Part shown: positions 35,299 to 44,407 of the stretch, in pieces
How positions within the stretch are numbered: the first letter of the stretch is position 1
Layout: each line of letters opens with the position of its first letter
Assembly: GCF_002025205.1 (NCBI RefSeq)
Contig: NZ_CP019947.1
Location: 1,891,001-1,955,000 of the forward strand
Direction of reading: 5' to 3'
Length of the DNA: 64,000 nucleotides
DNA from: Pseudomonas sp. CC6-YY-74
GTDB taxonomy: Bacteria; Pseudomonadota; Gammaproteobacteria; Pseudomonadales; Pseudomonadaceae
Translations under genes and position numbers: made by a program
Notes under the pieces: generated by a model
Database searches by the model: none
Seen by the model: the letters and a program-made list of their open reading frames with translations, nothing else
What the model was told of the DNA's origin: nothing

Positions 35299-35961
35299 TC
35301 AGCGCTTGCGACACAGCGTCAAACCGTCACCCAGCGGCAGCAGAGACAAGTCGATGCGCTGATCGTCTTTCAGTGCCAGGTTGAGTGCCTGAATGGCGCG
35401 GGTGTCGTCACTGTCTGGAGCCTGCTCCAGCACCCGCCCGCTCCACAGGGTGTTGTCAAACAGGATCAGGCCGCCCTGGCGCACCAGCCGCAGGGCATGT
35501 TCCAGATAGGCCGGGTAGTTGGCTTTGTCCGCATCGATGAAGATCAGGTCGAAGCTACCCGCCTGACCTCCACGCTCAAGCGCGACCAAGGTCTCCAGAG
35601 CCGGTGCCAGGCGTTGTTCGATGCGTTCGCAGAGGCCGGCTTCGCGCCAGTAGCGCTCGGCGATGGCGTTGTAGTCGCCGGGGATATCACAGCAGATCAT
35701 CCGCCCCGCTTCCCCCATGGCCTGAGCCATGCAGAGGGCGCTGTAGCCGGTGAAGGTGCCGACCTCGACAATCCGCCTGGCGCCGGTCAGTTGCACCAGC
35801 AGCGCCATGAACTGGCCCTGTTCGGGCGCAATTTGCCAGTTGGCATTGGCCAGCTGCGCCGTCTCATCGCGCAGACGCTTGAGCAGCGACGTTTCGCGCA
35901 GGGAAACGTCGAGTAGATAGTGGTAAAGGCTGTCGTCAAGCGTGAGGGTACGGTTGGTCAT
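35299..35961 (-). CDS. Class I SAM-dependent O-methyltransferase (caffeoyl-CoA OMT-like)
   Basis: This is a 220-residue methyltransferase. IVEVGTFTGYSALCMAQAM (about 65-83) is the SAM-binding motif. FDLIFIDADKANYPAYLEHALRLVRQGGLILFDNTLWSGRV carries the metal-binding DADK and DN motifs of the CCoAOMT/catechol-type family. AGGAGA precedes the ATG; a longer frame to 36078 adds 39 residues without support. The acceptor is unknown. It stands alone between the GFA gene and NlpC/P60 lipoproteins. Confidence 0.87.
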   Translation of the reverse strand: MTNRTLTLDDSLYHYLLDVSLRETSLLKRLRDETAQLANANWQIAPEQGQFMALLVQLTGARRIVEVGTFTGYSALCMAQAMGEAGRMICCDIPGDYNAIAERYWREAGLCERIEQRLAPALETLVALERGGQAGSFDLIFIDADKANYPAYLEHALRLVRQGGLILFDNTLWSGRVLEQAPDSDDTRAIQALNLALKDDQRIDLSLLPLGDGLTLCRKR

Positions 35962-36153
35962 ATGACTCTCCTGAATTAACCACGTGCAGGTCCAGGTAAG
36001 AGATGCCATGTCGTCTACCCAGCAATCCGTAGAGCCTCTGTTCAGATGCAGGGTCTGCGGCATCGCGTGAGTCCGCACGAATGAAGTCCGGAGCTTCTAT
36101 CGACAATCGACCCGAATTGCACCCGGCCGACGGGGCAGGTTCCTACGCAGTCG

Positions 36154-36672
36154 TCAGGGATTACGCGCCAGTTCGGGACTGAATACGCGCTTGGCATCCA
36201 GATAGGTGCGTTGCCAGTAGCTGTTGCTGAGGCTATCCAGACGCACGGTGCCGCCGCTGGAAGGTGCATGCACGAAGCGGCCGTCACCGACATAGATCCC
36301 CGCATGGCTGACCTGGCGCCCACCGCTGGTGGCAAAAAACACCAGGTCACCGCTTTTCAGCGCATTACGGCCGACGGCGGGCGCGCGCATGCTGATCAGC
36401 TCGCGGGTAGAACGCGGCAGGCTGACGCCAGCCGCGTCGCGGTAGACGTAGCCGATCAGCCCGCTGCAATCAAAACCGCCCGCCGGGGTATTGCCGCCAT
36501 AGCGATAGGGTGTGCCGACCAGTCCGAGGGCGCGAAACAAGACCTCTTCGGCACCACTGTCGATGCTGGCAACGGGCACATGGACGATTGGCTGTGGAGC
36601 AGGAGGGCGACCGGCGCAGGCAGTCAGCAGCGCGGCAAGCAGAAGCAGGGCAACACGGGTCGTGAAGTGCAT
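36154..36672 (-). CDS. NlpC/P60 lipoprotein, peptidoglycan endopeptidase (1)
   Basis: This is a 172-residue lipoprotein. The signal peptide ends at lipobox LLTAC with Cys19. The NlpC/P60 domain has Cys69 in FDCSGLIGYVY, His123 in VSHAGIYVGDG and His135 in FVHAP as the catalytic set. It would cut peptide cross-links in the cell wall from the outer membrane or periplasm. A second gene of the same design lies 84 bp upstream; the two probably arose by duplication and may be co-transcribed. Confidence 0.9.
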   Translation of the reverse strand: MHFTTRVALLLLAALLTACAGRPPAPQPIVHVPVASIDSGAEEVLFRALGLVGTPYRYGGNTPAGGFDCSGLIGYVYRDAAGVSLPRSTRELISMRAPAVGRNALKSGDLVFFATSGGRQVSHAGIYVGDGRFVHAPSSGGTVRLDSLSNSYWQRTYLDAKRVFSPELARNP

Positions 36673-36755
36673 GAGCGAAACGATCCAGAGCCTGAGTGCG
36701 CTCTACTGTGCCGACTCAGGAGAAACCGCGCAACCTTTGCGGTTGCGCCGAGAAA

Positions 36756-37382
36756 TCAGGGATGGCGGGCGAGCTGATCGGTCGGGGCCATGGCCAGCGC
36801 CCGTTTGGCCTCGATAAAGGTGCGGTTCCAATAGCGATCTTCCAGGCTATCGACCCGCACACCACCGCTACGGCTGCTGGAGGAATGAATGAACTGATCG
36901 TCCCCCAGATAAATGCCAGCGTGGCTGACTCGACCACGGCCGTTGGTGCTGAAGAACAGCAGATCGCCCGGTTCGAGCTCTTCACGCTCGACCAGAGGCG
37001 CGTTGATGTTGATCATTTCGCGGGTAGAACGCGGCAGTTGCATGCCGAGCTCTTCCTTGAACAGATAACCGATGAAACCGCTGCAATCGAACCCCGACTT
37101 CACCGTGCTGCCGCCGTAGCGGTAACGGGTGCCAACCAGCGACAAACCATGGGACAGGATGCTGTCGGCCAACTGGGGAAGCTCGTAGGATTTGTCGCCG
37201 GCAAAGTCGATGACTGCATCGGCTTCGGCTTTCGCTTCGGTATCGTCAAGAAGAGCTGCATGTTCAGCCGTCTTGGCCTTCGCCACTGCAGTGGTCGCCG
37301 GAGTTTGCGGCGCATGACTGGCGCAAGCGGCCAGAACCAGAGTAAGTGCGAGAGGCACGAGAGGTGCGAAGTGTTTGAACAT
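36756..37382 (-). CDS. NlpC/P60 lipoprotein, peptidoglycan endopeptidase (2)
   Basis: This is a 208-residue lipoprotein starting MFKHFAPLVPLALTLVLAAC, with the lipid-bearing Cys20. A linker rich in Ala and charged residues follows. The NlpC/P60 domain has FDCSGFIGYLF, VSHAGIYLGDD and FIHSSS as Cys-His-His set. A GTG eight codons upstream is an alternative start, but neither has a strong ribosome site. It resembles its downstream neighbour closely in the catalytic domain, with a longer N-terminal linker. Confidence 0.88.
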   Translation of the reverse strand: MFKHFAPLVPLALTLVLAACASHAPQTPATTAVAKAKTAEHAALLDDTEAKAEADAVIDFAGDKSYELPQLADSILSHGLSLVGTRYRYGGSTVKSGFDCSGFIGYLFKEELGMQLPRSTREMININAPLVEREELEPGDLLFFSTNGRGRVSHAGIYLGDDQFIHSSSSRSGGVRVDSLEDRYWNRTFIEAKRALAMAPTDQLARHP

Positions 37383-37434
37383 GAGCACAACGTGTCGTAG
37401 TTTCACAAGGGCGCGACTATGCCTTCAATGCCCT

Positions 37435-38214
37435 TCATTTGCAAATTCTATGACCGTTGATGTGACTCAGTAGCGCTGGCAAAACATCTAAGGCTCGCCC
37501 CTGCAGATGCACGTCGACGGCATCGCTCAAATCGCTACGATTGGGATTGATCTCGGCGGTGAAACCACCCGCCTGACGGGTGCGCAGCAGCGGTTCGACT
37601 ATGTAGGGAAAACTGGCACTGGTGCCGATGCTGATGACCGCCTCGAAGCCTTTGCCCAGTTCGGCATACAGGCTGTCGATCGCCTGCTCCGGCAGCATTT
37701 CCTCGAACAACACCACCGGCGGGCGCAGGATGCCGCCGCACTGCTGGCACTTGGGCGGCAGTGGCCGGCTCAGGTGCTCGGCCAGTTGCGGGTCTTGTGC
37801 GCCGCAGGACTGGCAATACAGCGGCGCCAGTTCGCCATGGATCTCGATCAAGCGCTCGGGCGGACTGCCGGCAGCGCGGTGATAGCCATCGATATTCTGG
37901 GTCAGCACCCAGCACTGGGGTTTCAAACGCTGCAACTCGGCGATGGCGTAATGCCCGGCATTGGCCTGTGCGCCGAGGCAGGCTTTGGCCAGTTCGGCCA
38001 GGTACTTCCAGCACAGCGCGGGGTCGCGTTGCAGCATGGGCCCGGAAAGCGCCGCCTCGATCGGCAGGCCTTCGGCGGTCTGGCCGTTGTACAGGCCGCC
38101 GATGCCGCGGTAGGTCGGCAAACCGGAGTCGGCGGACAGACCGGCGCCAGTAATGATCAGGATGCGCTCGACCGCATTGATGGCCTCGGCAACACGGGCA
38201 ATGACCTCATCCAT
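37435..38214 (-). CDS. SIR2-family NAD-dependent protein deacylase (sirtuin)
   Basis: This is a 259-residue sirtuin. IITGAGLSADSGLPTYRG (20-37) and LTQNIDGYHRAAG bind NAD, and the catalytic His is in LIEIHGELA. Four zinc cysteines are in YCQSCG and KCQQCGG. ISIGTSASFPYIVEPL and INPNRSDLSDAVDVHLQG complete the fold. The start MDEVIARVAEAI has AGGAGAGC before it; the longer frame adds 46 residues of no family resemblance. It removes acyl groups from protein lysines. It ends just before the NlpC/P60 gene and follows a Tag-like gene. Confidence 0.9.
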   Translation of the reverse strand: MDEVIARVAEAINAVERILIITGAGLSADSGLPTYRGIGGLYNGQTAEGLPIEAALSGPMLQRDPALCWKYLAELAKACLGAQANAGHYAIAELQRLKPQCWVLTQNIDGYHRAAGSPPERLIEIHGELAPLYCQSCGAQDPQLAEHLSRPLPPKCQQCGGILRPPVVLFEEMLPEQAIDSLYAELGKGFEAVISIGTSASFPYIVEPLLRTRQAGGFTAEINPNRSDLSDAVDVHLQGRALDVLPALLSHINGHRICK

Positions 38215-38282
38215 CTCAAGCTCTCCTGACGACGCTCTTTCGTCCACCGCGACATCGACTTGGTGGGTGGATGAAACGTCAG

Positions 38283-38957
38283 TCAATGATTGACCGTATA
38301 CGCCAGCATCATCGACAACTGGCACAGCGGTCGGCCGCTCTGTACGTGCCACTGATTGAACGCCGCCTGCACGGCTGCGCGGTCTTTTAGGCTGGTCGGC
38401 ACCTTGTCGATGATGTTCTGCGCCTTGAGCGCGGCGACCATGTCATCGCTGGGAATGAAGGTATCCTTGCCGACCATGCGCAAGAACCGCGGCGCGGACA
38501 ACCCGCCCATCTGGCTACCGTGCTTGGCCAGGTAGCGCCACAGACCAACGATATCGGTCACTGGCCAGTCGGCGATCAACGCACCGAAGCTGCCTTTCTC
38601 CCGGCGCACATCCAGCACGAACTGGGCATTGCGCGGCACGCTCTTGAGCTTGCCCAGGTGGCGGATGATGCGCGCATCCTGCATCAGGTTTTCCAGACGC
38701 TCGGCGCCCATCAGTACGACTTTCTCCGGATCGAAAGCGAAGAACACCTGCTCGAAAACCGGCCACTTGGCATCGACCAGGCTGTGCTTGAGACCGGCCC
38801 GAAAGATGCGCAGGCTGAGGGTGGACAGATAGCGGTCATCGCTCAGCGCACGCAACTCTGCATCGCTACACGGCTGCGGCAAGCGCGCCTCGAGGGCAGC
38901 GGCCGAGCCAAAACGATTCAGGCAATACTCATGGAGCCATTTGTAGTCGCGCATCAT
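38283..38957 (-). CDS. DNA-3-methyladenine glycosylase I (Tag)-like protein, probably not catalytically typical
   Basis: This is a 224-residue protein with a Tag-like helical domain: SLRIFRAGLKHSLVDAKWPVFEQVFFAFDPEKVVLMGAERLENLMQDARIIRHLGKLKSVPRNA. Compared with E. coli Tag, the catalytic glutamate of the EGQQAGLSW segment is an arginine here and the tryptophan is changed. The N-terminal Cys/His and C-terminal His/Cys zinc ligands are not seen either. It may be a divergent family member with altered function. Two adjacent ATG codons make the exact start uncertain by one residue. Confidence 0.7.
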   Translation of the reverse strand: MMRDYKWLHEYCLNRFGSAAALEARLPQPCSDAELRALSDDRYLSTLSLRIFRAGLKHSLVDAKWPVFEQVFFAFDPEKVVLMGAERLENLMQDARIIRHLGKLKSVPRNAQFVLDVRREKGSFGALIADWPVTDIVGLWRYLAKHGSQMGGLSAPRFLRMVGKDTFIPSDDMVAALKAQNIIDKVPTSLKDRAAVQAAFNQWHVQSGRPLCQLSMMLAYTVNH

Positions 38958-38996
38958 CCCTTGCCTTTGCTTGTCGCTTGAGCTTTATCGCTGGCC

Positions 38997-39821
38997 CTAC
39001 AGATTCATCACATTGACGAAACGTGATGCGGCATTTTCGTCGATTCTCAGGTTCTTGAAGTCGAACAGGTTGCGGTCGGCCAACTGCGAAGGCACTACGT
39101 TCTGCAACGCGCGGAACATGATCTCGATACGCCCCGGCGATTTGCGCTCCCAGTCCTGGAGCATCTCTTTGACCACCTGACGTTGCAGGTTTTCCTGCGA
39201 GCCGCAGAGGTTGCACGGAATGATCGGGAACTGCCTGAGCTTGCTGTAAGCCTCGATATCCGCCTCATTGCAGTAGGCCAGCGGGCGGATCACCACGTTG
39301 CGCCCGTCATCGGCACGCAGCTTCGGCGGCATGGCCTTGAGCGTTCCGCCGTAGAACATGTTGAGGAAGAAGGTTTCCAGGATGTCGTCGCGGTGATGCC
39401 CCAGGGCCATCTTGGTCGCGCCGATCTCGTCGGCGAAGGTGTACAGGGTGCCGCGGCGCAGGCGTGAACACAGCGAACAGGTGGTCTTGCCTTCCGGGAT
39501 CATCTCCTTGACCACCGAATAGGTGTCTTTTTCGACGATGTGATAGGGCACACCAATGGATTCCAGGTAGGCCGGCAACACATGCTCGGGGAAGCCTGGC
39601 TGTTTCTGGTCCATATTCACCGCGACTATCTCGAACTTGATCGGCGCGACCTTCTGCATATGCAGCAACACATCGAGCATGGTGTAGCTGTCCTTGCCCC
39701 CGGACAGACAAACCATGACCTTGTCACCGTCCTCGATCATGTTGAAGTCGGCAATGGCTTCGCCGGCCTGACGACGCAGGCGTTTTTGCAGCTTGTTCTG
39801 ATTGACCGAGAGGCTACCCAT
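38997..39821 (-). CDS. ttcA: tRNA 2-thiocytidine biosynthesis protein TtcA
   Basis: This is a 274-residue ATP- and iron-sulfur-dependent enzyme that thiolates cytidine 32 of certain tRNAs. The PP-loop SGGKDS is at 40-45. The Fe-S cysteines are Cys115 and Cys118 (TTCSLCSR) and Cys203 (PCNLCGSQ). Length and the start match TtcA of gammaproteobacteria. It is divergent from a DnaJ-domain gene with 97 bp between them, and its downstream neighbour Tag-like gene is 39 bp away on the same strand. Confidence 0.95.
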   Translation of the reverse strand: MGSLSVNQNKLQKRLRRQAGEAIADFNMIEDGDKVMVCLSGGKDSYTMLDVLLHMQKVAPIKFEIVAVNMDQKQPGFPEHVLPAYLESIGVPYHIVEKDTYSVVKEMIPEGKTTCSLCSRLRRGTLYTFADEIGATKMALGHHRDDILETFFLNMFYGGTLKAMPPKLRADDGRNVVIRPLAYCNEADIEAYSKLRQFPIIPCNLCGSQENLQRQVVKEMLQDWERKSPGRIEIMFRALQNVVPSQLADRNLFDFKNLRIDENAASRFVNVMNL

Positions 39822-39918
39822 GGTGCACTGGAATCCGGAGGCTTACTAAAGAGCGGCATTTTACCCAGAAAGCGCGACGCGCCCTACCCCAATCGCGCTG
39901 CAATGCTAGGCTCGAATA

Positions 39919-40515
39919 ATGAACGACGAACTTGACCCCTCTGCCGATCTGGCAGAACACCTGCACCAGCTGCTGCAGGACGCCCCCGCCGGGATTGGCG
40001 AATACCAGTTGATCCAACAGCTGAAAGATCGCCACTGCACGCACATTCCCCACTTGCCGCTGACCGACAACCTGGTGCTATTTCGCACCCACTTTCTAGT
40101 CTTCAACGCCCTGTACCGGCTGCGCGAGCAGCTATGGAGCGAACGGCTCGGCTTTGTCCAGATCAACCCGCTGTGCATCCAGCTGCTGCCTTACCAGGCT
40201 GGCAGCGCCGAACTGAGCGAGCACGACCCGTTGCGCGAGTATTACCTGGATCTCAGTCAATTGAGCGACACCGACGAGCGCGATGTGGAAAAGCTGCTGG
40301 CCAGTTTCTGGACACGCATGCAAGGCGGCGAGGAAAAGCGTGCCGCCCTGGAGCTGTTCGAACTGAGCGAAAGCCAGCAAGTGCTCAATCTCGGGCTTAT
40401 CAAGCATCGCTACAGGCAACTGGTCAGCCTGCATCACCCCGATCGAGGCGGCAGCACTGCGCGCCTGCAGTCAATCAACAAAGCGATGGAAATTCTGGAA
40501 CGCTATTACAGCTGA
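39919..40515 (+). CDS. DnaJ-related co-chaperone with C-terminal J domain
   Basis: This is a 198-residue protein. Residues about 1-120 form a DnaJ-related N-terminal domain (LAEHLHQLLQDAPAGIGEYQLIQQLKDRH and FLVFNALYRLREQL). The C-terminal J domain has the HPD motif at 173-175 in SLHHPDRGGSTARLQSINKAMEILE. It would stimulate an Hsp70 ATPase. The J domain at the C-terminus, rather than the N-terminus, is the family pattern. It is divergent from ttcA. Confidence 0.87.
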   Translation: MNDELDPSADLAEHLHQLLQDAPAGIGEYQLIQQLKDRHCTHIPHLPLTDNLVLFRTHFLVFNALYRLREQLWSERLGFVQINPLCIQLLPYQAGSAELSEHDPLREYYLDLSQLSDTDERDVEKLLASFWTRMQGGEEKRAALELFELSESQQVLNLGLIKHRYRQLVSLHHPDRGGSTARLQSINKAMEILERYYS

Positions 40516-40680
40516 CTTTCAGAGACCAATTTGCTCTAAGAGCAGCCCCCTCTCGAACGCCAGCCTCTGCCTATACTGCGACATACGGTCGCATAGGTTC
40601 GGCCAGTACCCGGTGGCGCTGTCTACGCGCGCCGGGCACTACGCTGGGGGGCGACCGCATAACAAGAGGAGGTGTCTGGC

Positions 40681-41280
40681 ATGATCCATCACGTTTGGGG
40701 GCTCTTCACCCATCCCGATCAGGAATGGCAGGAAATTCGTGGCGAAGAAGAAACCATCAGCCACATGTATCTCACCCACGTACTGGTGCTCGCCGCGATT
40801 CCGGCGATCTCAGCTTTTATCGGCACCACTCAGGTCGGCTGGTCCATCGGTGATCGGGCACCGGTAATGCTGACCGAAGCCAGCGCATTGCAAATGACGA
40901 TCATGACCTACCTGGCGATGCTTGCCGGTGTTGCGGTGATGGGCGCCTTCATTCACTGGATGGCACGTACCTATGACGCCAGCCCCAACCTGACCAGGTG
41001 CATCGTGTTCGCCGCCTACACTGCTACGCCCTTGTTCGTCGGCGGCCTGGCGGCACTCTATCCAAATATGTGGCTGGCCATGGTGGTGGGAACACTGGCC
41101 ATCTGCCACACCGTCTACTTGCTCTATGTGGGTATCCCAACCTTCATGAGTATCCCCGAGGATGAGGGTTTCATGTTCTCCAGCTCGGTACTCGCGGTAG
41201 GGTTGGTGGTACTGGTGGCGATGATCGCCTGCTCGGTGATTTTCTGGGGTCTTGGGGTAGGCCCGGTCTACACCAGCTAA
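40681..41280 (+). CDS. YIP1-family inner-membrane protein
   Basis: This is a 199-residue membrane protein with about five hydrophobic segments (near 32-50, 73-92, 105-122, 128-150, 165-190). The start MIHHVWGLFTHPDQEWQEIRGEEE and CIVFAAYTATPLFVGGLAALYPN are typical of bacterial YIP1-domain proteins. GGAGGTGT lies before the ATG. The role in bacteria is unknown. A clear terminator follows. Confidence 0.83.
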   Translation: MIHHVWGLFTHPDQEWQEIRGEEETISHMYLTHVLVLAAIPAISAFIGTTQVGWSIGDRAPVMLTEASALQMTIMTYLAMLAGVAVMGAFIHWMARTYDASPNLTRCIVFAAYTATPLFVGGLAALYPNMWLAMVVGTLAICHTVYLLYVGIPTFMSIPEDEGFMFSSSVLAVGLVVLVAMIACSVIFWGLGVGPVYTS

Positions 41281-41300
41281 GGCATGGCAGCGAAGACCGT

Positions 41301-41333
41301 ACGAAACCACCTCACGGTGGTTTCGTCGTTTTG
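41301..41333 (+). terminator. Rho-independent terminator after the YIP1 gene
   Basis: ACGAAACCACC and GGTGGTTTCGT pair around TCA/C, followed by CGTTTT. It lies 20 bp after the stop codon. Confidence 0.85.
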
Positions 41334-41391
41334 GGGCTGCCGTAGCGGTTCGGCTTAGGCATAATCGCGCCGTCATCTTCAGGTTACGCCC

Positions 41392-41886
41392 ATGCCCGAA
41401 CACATCCACACCCGTGTCGAGTCTTGTTACCAGCAGGCCGAGGCCTTTTTCAAACAGCGCTTTGTCCGTGCCGAAGTGAGCTTCAAACTGCGCGGGCAAA
41501 AGGCCGGGGTGGCGCACCTGACGGAAAACAAACTGCGCTTCAACCCCCAGCTATACCGGGAAAACCGCGAAGACTTCCTCAAGCAGACGGTGGCCCACGA
41601 AGTAGCGCACCTGATCGCCCATCAACTGTTTGGCCTGAAGATCCAAGCTCACGGCGAGGAATGGCAACTGATCATGCGCGGCGTCTATGAATTGCCGCCA
41701 AACCGCTGCCATAGCTATGACGTCAAGCGTCGCAAGGTCAGCCGCTTCATCTACCGCTGCAGCTGCCCCCAGGGCGACTTCCCCTTCTCCGCCCAACGTC
41801 ACGCCCTGGTCGGCAAAGGCCGGCGCTACTTCTGCCGGAGCTGCAAGGTGACCCTGAGCTATACCGGCGAACAGCGAGTGGAGTGA
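41392..41886 (+). CDS. sprT: SprT family zinc metalloprotease-like protein
   Basis: This is a 164-residue SprT-like protein. The metalloprotease motif HEVAH has His69, Glu70 and His73. The C-terminal part has a zinc-ribbon pattern CSCP and CRSC (about 122-146). RFNPQLYRENREDFLKQTVAHEVAHLIAHQLFG is typical of the family. Eukaryotic relatives (Spartan) cut DNA-protein crosslinks; the bacterial role is unclear. It is probably transcribed separately, as a terminator precedes it. Confidence 0.9.
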   Translation: MPEHIHTRVESCYQQAEAFFKQRFVRAEVSFKLRGQKAGVAHLTENKLRFNPQLYRENREDFLKQTVAHEVAHLIAHQLFGLKIQAHGEEWQLIMRGVYELPPNRCHSYDVKRRKVSRFIYRCSCPQGDFPFSAQRHALVGKGRRYFCRSCKVTLSYTGEQRVE

Positions 41887-42365
41887 GCCGCCGTCGAGAC
41901 TCCCCCCGCAATACATCGAACAGCCAAGAGCCAAGCGGCGGCCTCTCGTCAGCCAGCAGACACCTGGGATAGGCCCATCTGCATTACCAACGACCGCGCC
42001 TGCGCGCAACTCAGATCGCAAAGGGCCCACTTGCCGGCATCACGTCTGGATCTGGAGTGCTGGCGTTGTACGGTATAGGTACCGCGCAGGCCGGGGCAGC
42101 GTTCCTCTGCGGCCATCTGGCTGGGGATCTGGTCTGCTGCAGCACGGCTGTTGATTGCCATCCCCGGTGCCCTGGAGATTGGCAGCAGCGTCGTCGCCGT
42201 GCTCGGCGTACTGAGCGGGCGCTACCTGTGCGGGTTAGGCCTGCGCGCGATTCGCACCCGCGACAGCACGGCCGCCCCGGGAATGGCAGATAAGGGCAAG
42301 TCGGTTACCATCAGCGGTGTAGTTTCTCGATGGTTGTAGCGACGACTCAAGCGAAGCGAGGTGAC
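41887..42365. other. Intergenic region without a supported gene
   Basis: About 480 bp. A 62-codon plus-strand frame (42151-42339) and a 70-codon minus-strand frame (41949-42161) have no ribosome site or recognisable product. A decayed gene is possible. The right end supplies GAGGTGAC for the next gene. Confidence 0.35.
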
Positions 42366-43079
42366 ATGACGCCCATACAACGACTGCCGGTCGAGGCCGG
42401 TCTGGATGCGGAACGGCAGTTGCTGGATCAGGTGCATGCCGGTGCCCTCGAGTGTGGCTTGCTGTTCTGGCGGCCACTGGATACCGCGCTGGTGATGCCG
42501 CGCCGCCTGAGCCGTCTGGCCGGTTTCGCCGCCGCCGAGGCGGCCTGCGCGGCGCAAGGCTGGCCGGTGGCACTGCGCGATACCGGCGGCGAACCGGTGC
42601 CGCAGTCTCCGGCGGTGCTCAACGTGGCGTTGGCCTATGCCGTGCCCGCGGGCGACGATGAGCAAAAACGCATCGAAACAGCCTACCTGCGCCTGTGCCA
42701 GCCACTGTGTGACTGGTTGCGCGACCTCGGTCTGGATCCCGGCCTGGGCGAAGTGGATGGCGCCTTCTGCGACGGCCGCTACAACGTCACCCTGGAGCAA
42801 CGCAAGCTGGTCGGTACCGCGCAACGCTGGCGCCGGCGGCCGAGCGATGGCCGCCACGTGACCCTGGCCCATGCCGCTATCCTGCTGGACAATCAGCGCC
42901 AGTCGATGGTCGAGGTGGTCAATAGCTTCTACCGGGATTGCGACCTGCCGAGCCGTTGTCGGGTCGCCAGTCATGTGCCGCTGGACGAGTTCATCACCCC
43001 GGTATGGCCGGCTGCAAACGGCCTGCAGGATTGCTACCGGCAACAGCTGGCGGGGGCGGGATTGCCGCTTTCCGCGTAG
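42366..43079 (+). CDS. Lipoate-protein ligase A-like protein (BPL/LplA/LipB fold)
   Basis: This is a 237-residue member of the biotin/lipoate ligase fold. RLSRLAGFAAAEAACAAQGWPVALRDTGGEPVPQSPAVLNVALAY carries the family's substrate region. DGRYNVTLEQRKLVGTAQRWRRR includes the likely catalytic lysine (RKLVGTAQ). GAGGTGAC precedes the ATG. It may attach lipoate or octanoate to dehydrogenase or glycine cleavage domains, but no partner gene is near. It converges on the CaiB-family gene. Confidence 0.82.
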   Translation: MTPIQRLPVEAGLDAERQLLDQVHAGALECGLLFWRPLDTALVMPRRLSRLAGFAAAEAACAAQGWPVALRDTGGEPVPQSPAVLNVALAYAVPAGDDEQKRIETAYLRLCQPLCDWLRDLGLDPGLGEVDGAFCDGRYNVTLEQRKLVGTAQRWRRRPSDGRHVTLAHAAILLDNQRQSMVEVVNSFYRDCDLPSRCRVASHVPLDEFITPVWPAANGLQDCYRQQLAGAGLPLSA

Positions 43080-43141
43080 GGTGCGCGGGGCCGCCTAGGC
43101 CATACGCACCGGGACACCCCGCCGATGGCGCGCATCCCCCC

Positions 43142-44323
43142 TTACGCCACGACCTTGGCCGCCTTCAGCGCGGCGATTCGTTCAGCCGAGTAGCCCAGCT
43201 CGCGCAATACCTCCTCGGTGTGTGCCCCCACCGCTGCGCCCACATGCCTGGGCTCGGGCAAACCGCCGGAGAATTTGATCGGACAGGCGATCTGCGGCTG
43301 TGGGTCGCGGCCTGCACGCGGCACCTCGGTGACCAGCTGGCGCGCCTTGAGCTGCGGGTGCTCGACCGCCTCGGCCAGGCTCAGCATCGGCTCGACGCAG
43401 GCGTCCAGACCGGCGAATAGCTGGCCCCATTCGGCAAAATCGCGCGTCTCGAATTCGATCTCAAGCTCGCGCTTGAGCGCGCGCTGATCCTCGGGCTTGG
43501 GCGACAGGCCGCGGGCAGCCAGTTCCGGACGCCCCAAGGCGGCGCAGAACTGCTGCATGAACTGCGGTTCCAGGCTGCCGACCGAGAACCAGCGACCATC
43601 GCGGGTGCGGTAGTAGTCATAGAAGCTGCCGCCGTTGAGCACCTGGTTTTCCATCTGCGGCTCGACGCCGGCAGCCAGATAACCCGCCCCGGCCATGCCG
43701 TGCAGGCTGAAGGCGCAGTCGGTCATGCTGATATCCACCTGCTGCCCCTGCCCCGTTGCCTGCCGCTGAATTACTGCGGCCAGCAAGCCGATCACCCCGT
43801 GCAATGAGCCACCGGCAATATCCGCCGCCTGAATGCCCAGCGGCAAAGGCCCGGTTTCTCGCCGCCCGGTGTAACTGGCGATGCCGGCCAGGGCCAGGTA
43901 ATTGATGTCATGCCCTGCCCGGTCTTTATACGGCCCGGTCTGGCCATAACCGGTGATCGACACGTAGATCAGCCTGGGGTTGATCGCTTTCAGCGCTTCA
44001 TAACCCACGCCGAGTTTGTCCATCACCCCAGGGCGAAACTGCTCAAGAACGATGTCGTAATCGGCCACCAACTGTTTAACCATCGCCACCGCCTCGGCCT
44101 GCTTCAGATCCAGGGCGATGCAGCGCTTGTTGCGGTTGAGGTAGGCATGGCTGGCGGACACCCCGCCGTCATGCGGCGGCAATACCCGCACCAGGTCCAT
44201 GCGCGTGGGCGACTCAACCCGCAGTACCTCCGCGCCCATATCAGCCAGCAGCAATGAGGCGAATGGCCCAGGCAATAGGGTGGAAAAATCCAGCACTTTC
44301 AGGGTGGAGAGCGGGCCTGACAT
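43142..44323 (-). CDS. CaiB/BaiF-family (class III) CoA transferase
   Basis: This is a 393-residue CoA transferase. LKVLDFSTLLPGPFASLLLADMGAEVLRVE opens the protein. RNKRCIALDLK and RAGHDINYLALAG (with the Asp of the active site) are family signatures, and VDISMTDCAF follows. Such enzymes transfer CoA between acids or racemise 2-methylacyl-CoA. It is the last of three genes (acyl-CoA dehydrogenase, ligase, transferase) on this strand, so it probably acts in fatty or branched acid breakdown. The exact acid is not known. Confidence 0.85.
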   Translation of the reverse strand: MSGPLSTLKVLDFSTLLPGPFASLLLADMGAEVLRVESPTRMDLVRVLPPHDGGVSASHAYLNRNKRCIALDLKQAEAVAMVKQLVADYDIVLEQFRPGVMDKLGVGYEALKAINPRLIYVSITGYGQTGPYKDRAGHDINYLALAGIASYTGRRETGPLPLGIQAADIAGGSLHGVIGLLAAVIQRQATGQGQQVDISMTDCAFSLHGMAGAGYLAAGVEPQMENQVLNGGSFYDYYRTRDGRWFSVGSLEPQFMQQFCAALGRPELAARGLSPKPEDQRALKRELEIEFETRDFAEWGQLFAGLDACVEPMLSLAEAVEHPQLKARQLVTEVPRAGRDPQPQIACPIKFSGGLPEPRHVGAAVGAHTEEVLRELGYSAERIAALKAAKVVA

Positions 44324-44407
44324 AAAAACTCCTGTGGATACTCTTTAAATGCCGATGGGTATCGCTGCGCTCAACCTACGCGGCCCGCCCCATCCTACGT
44401 AGTCGAG

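Noticed and set aside
42151..42339. 62-codon hydrophobic frame after sprT
   Set aside because: No ribosome site, no family recognised and no neighbouring signal; kept only as a note in the gap entry.
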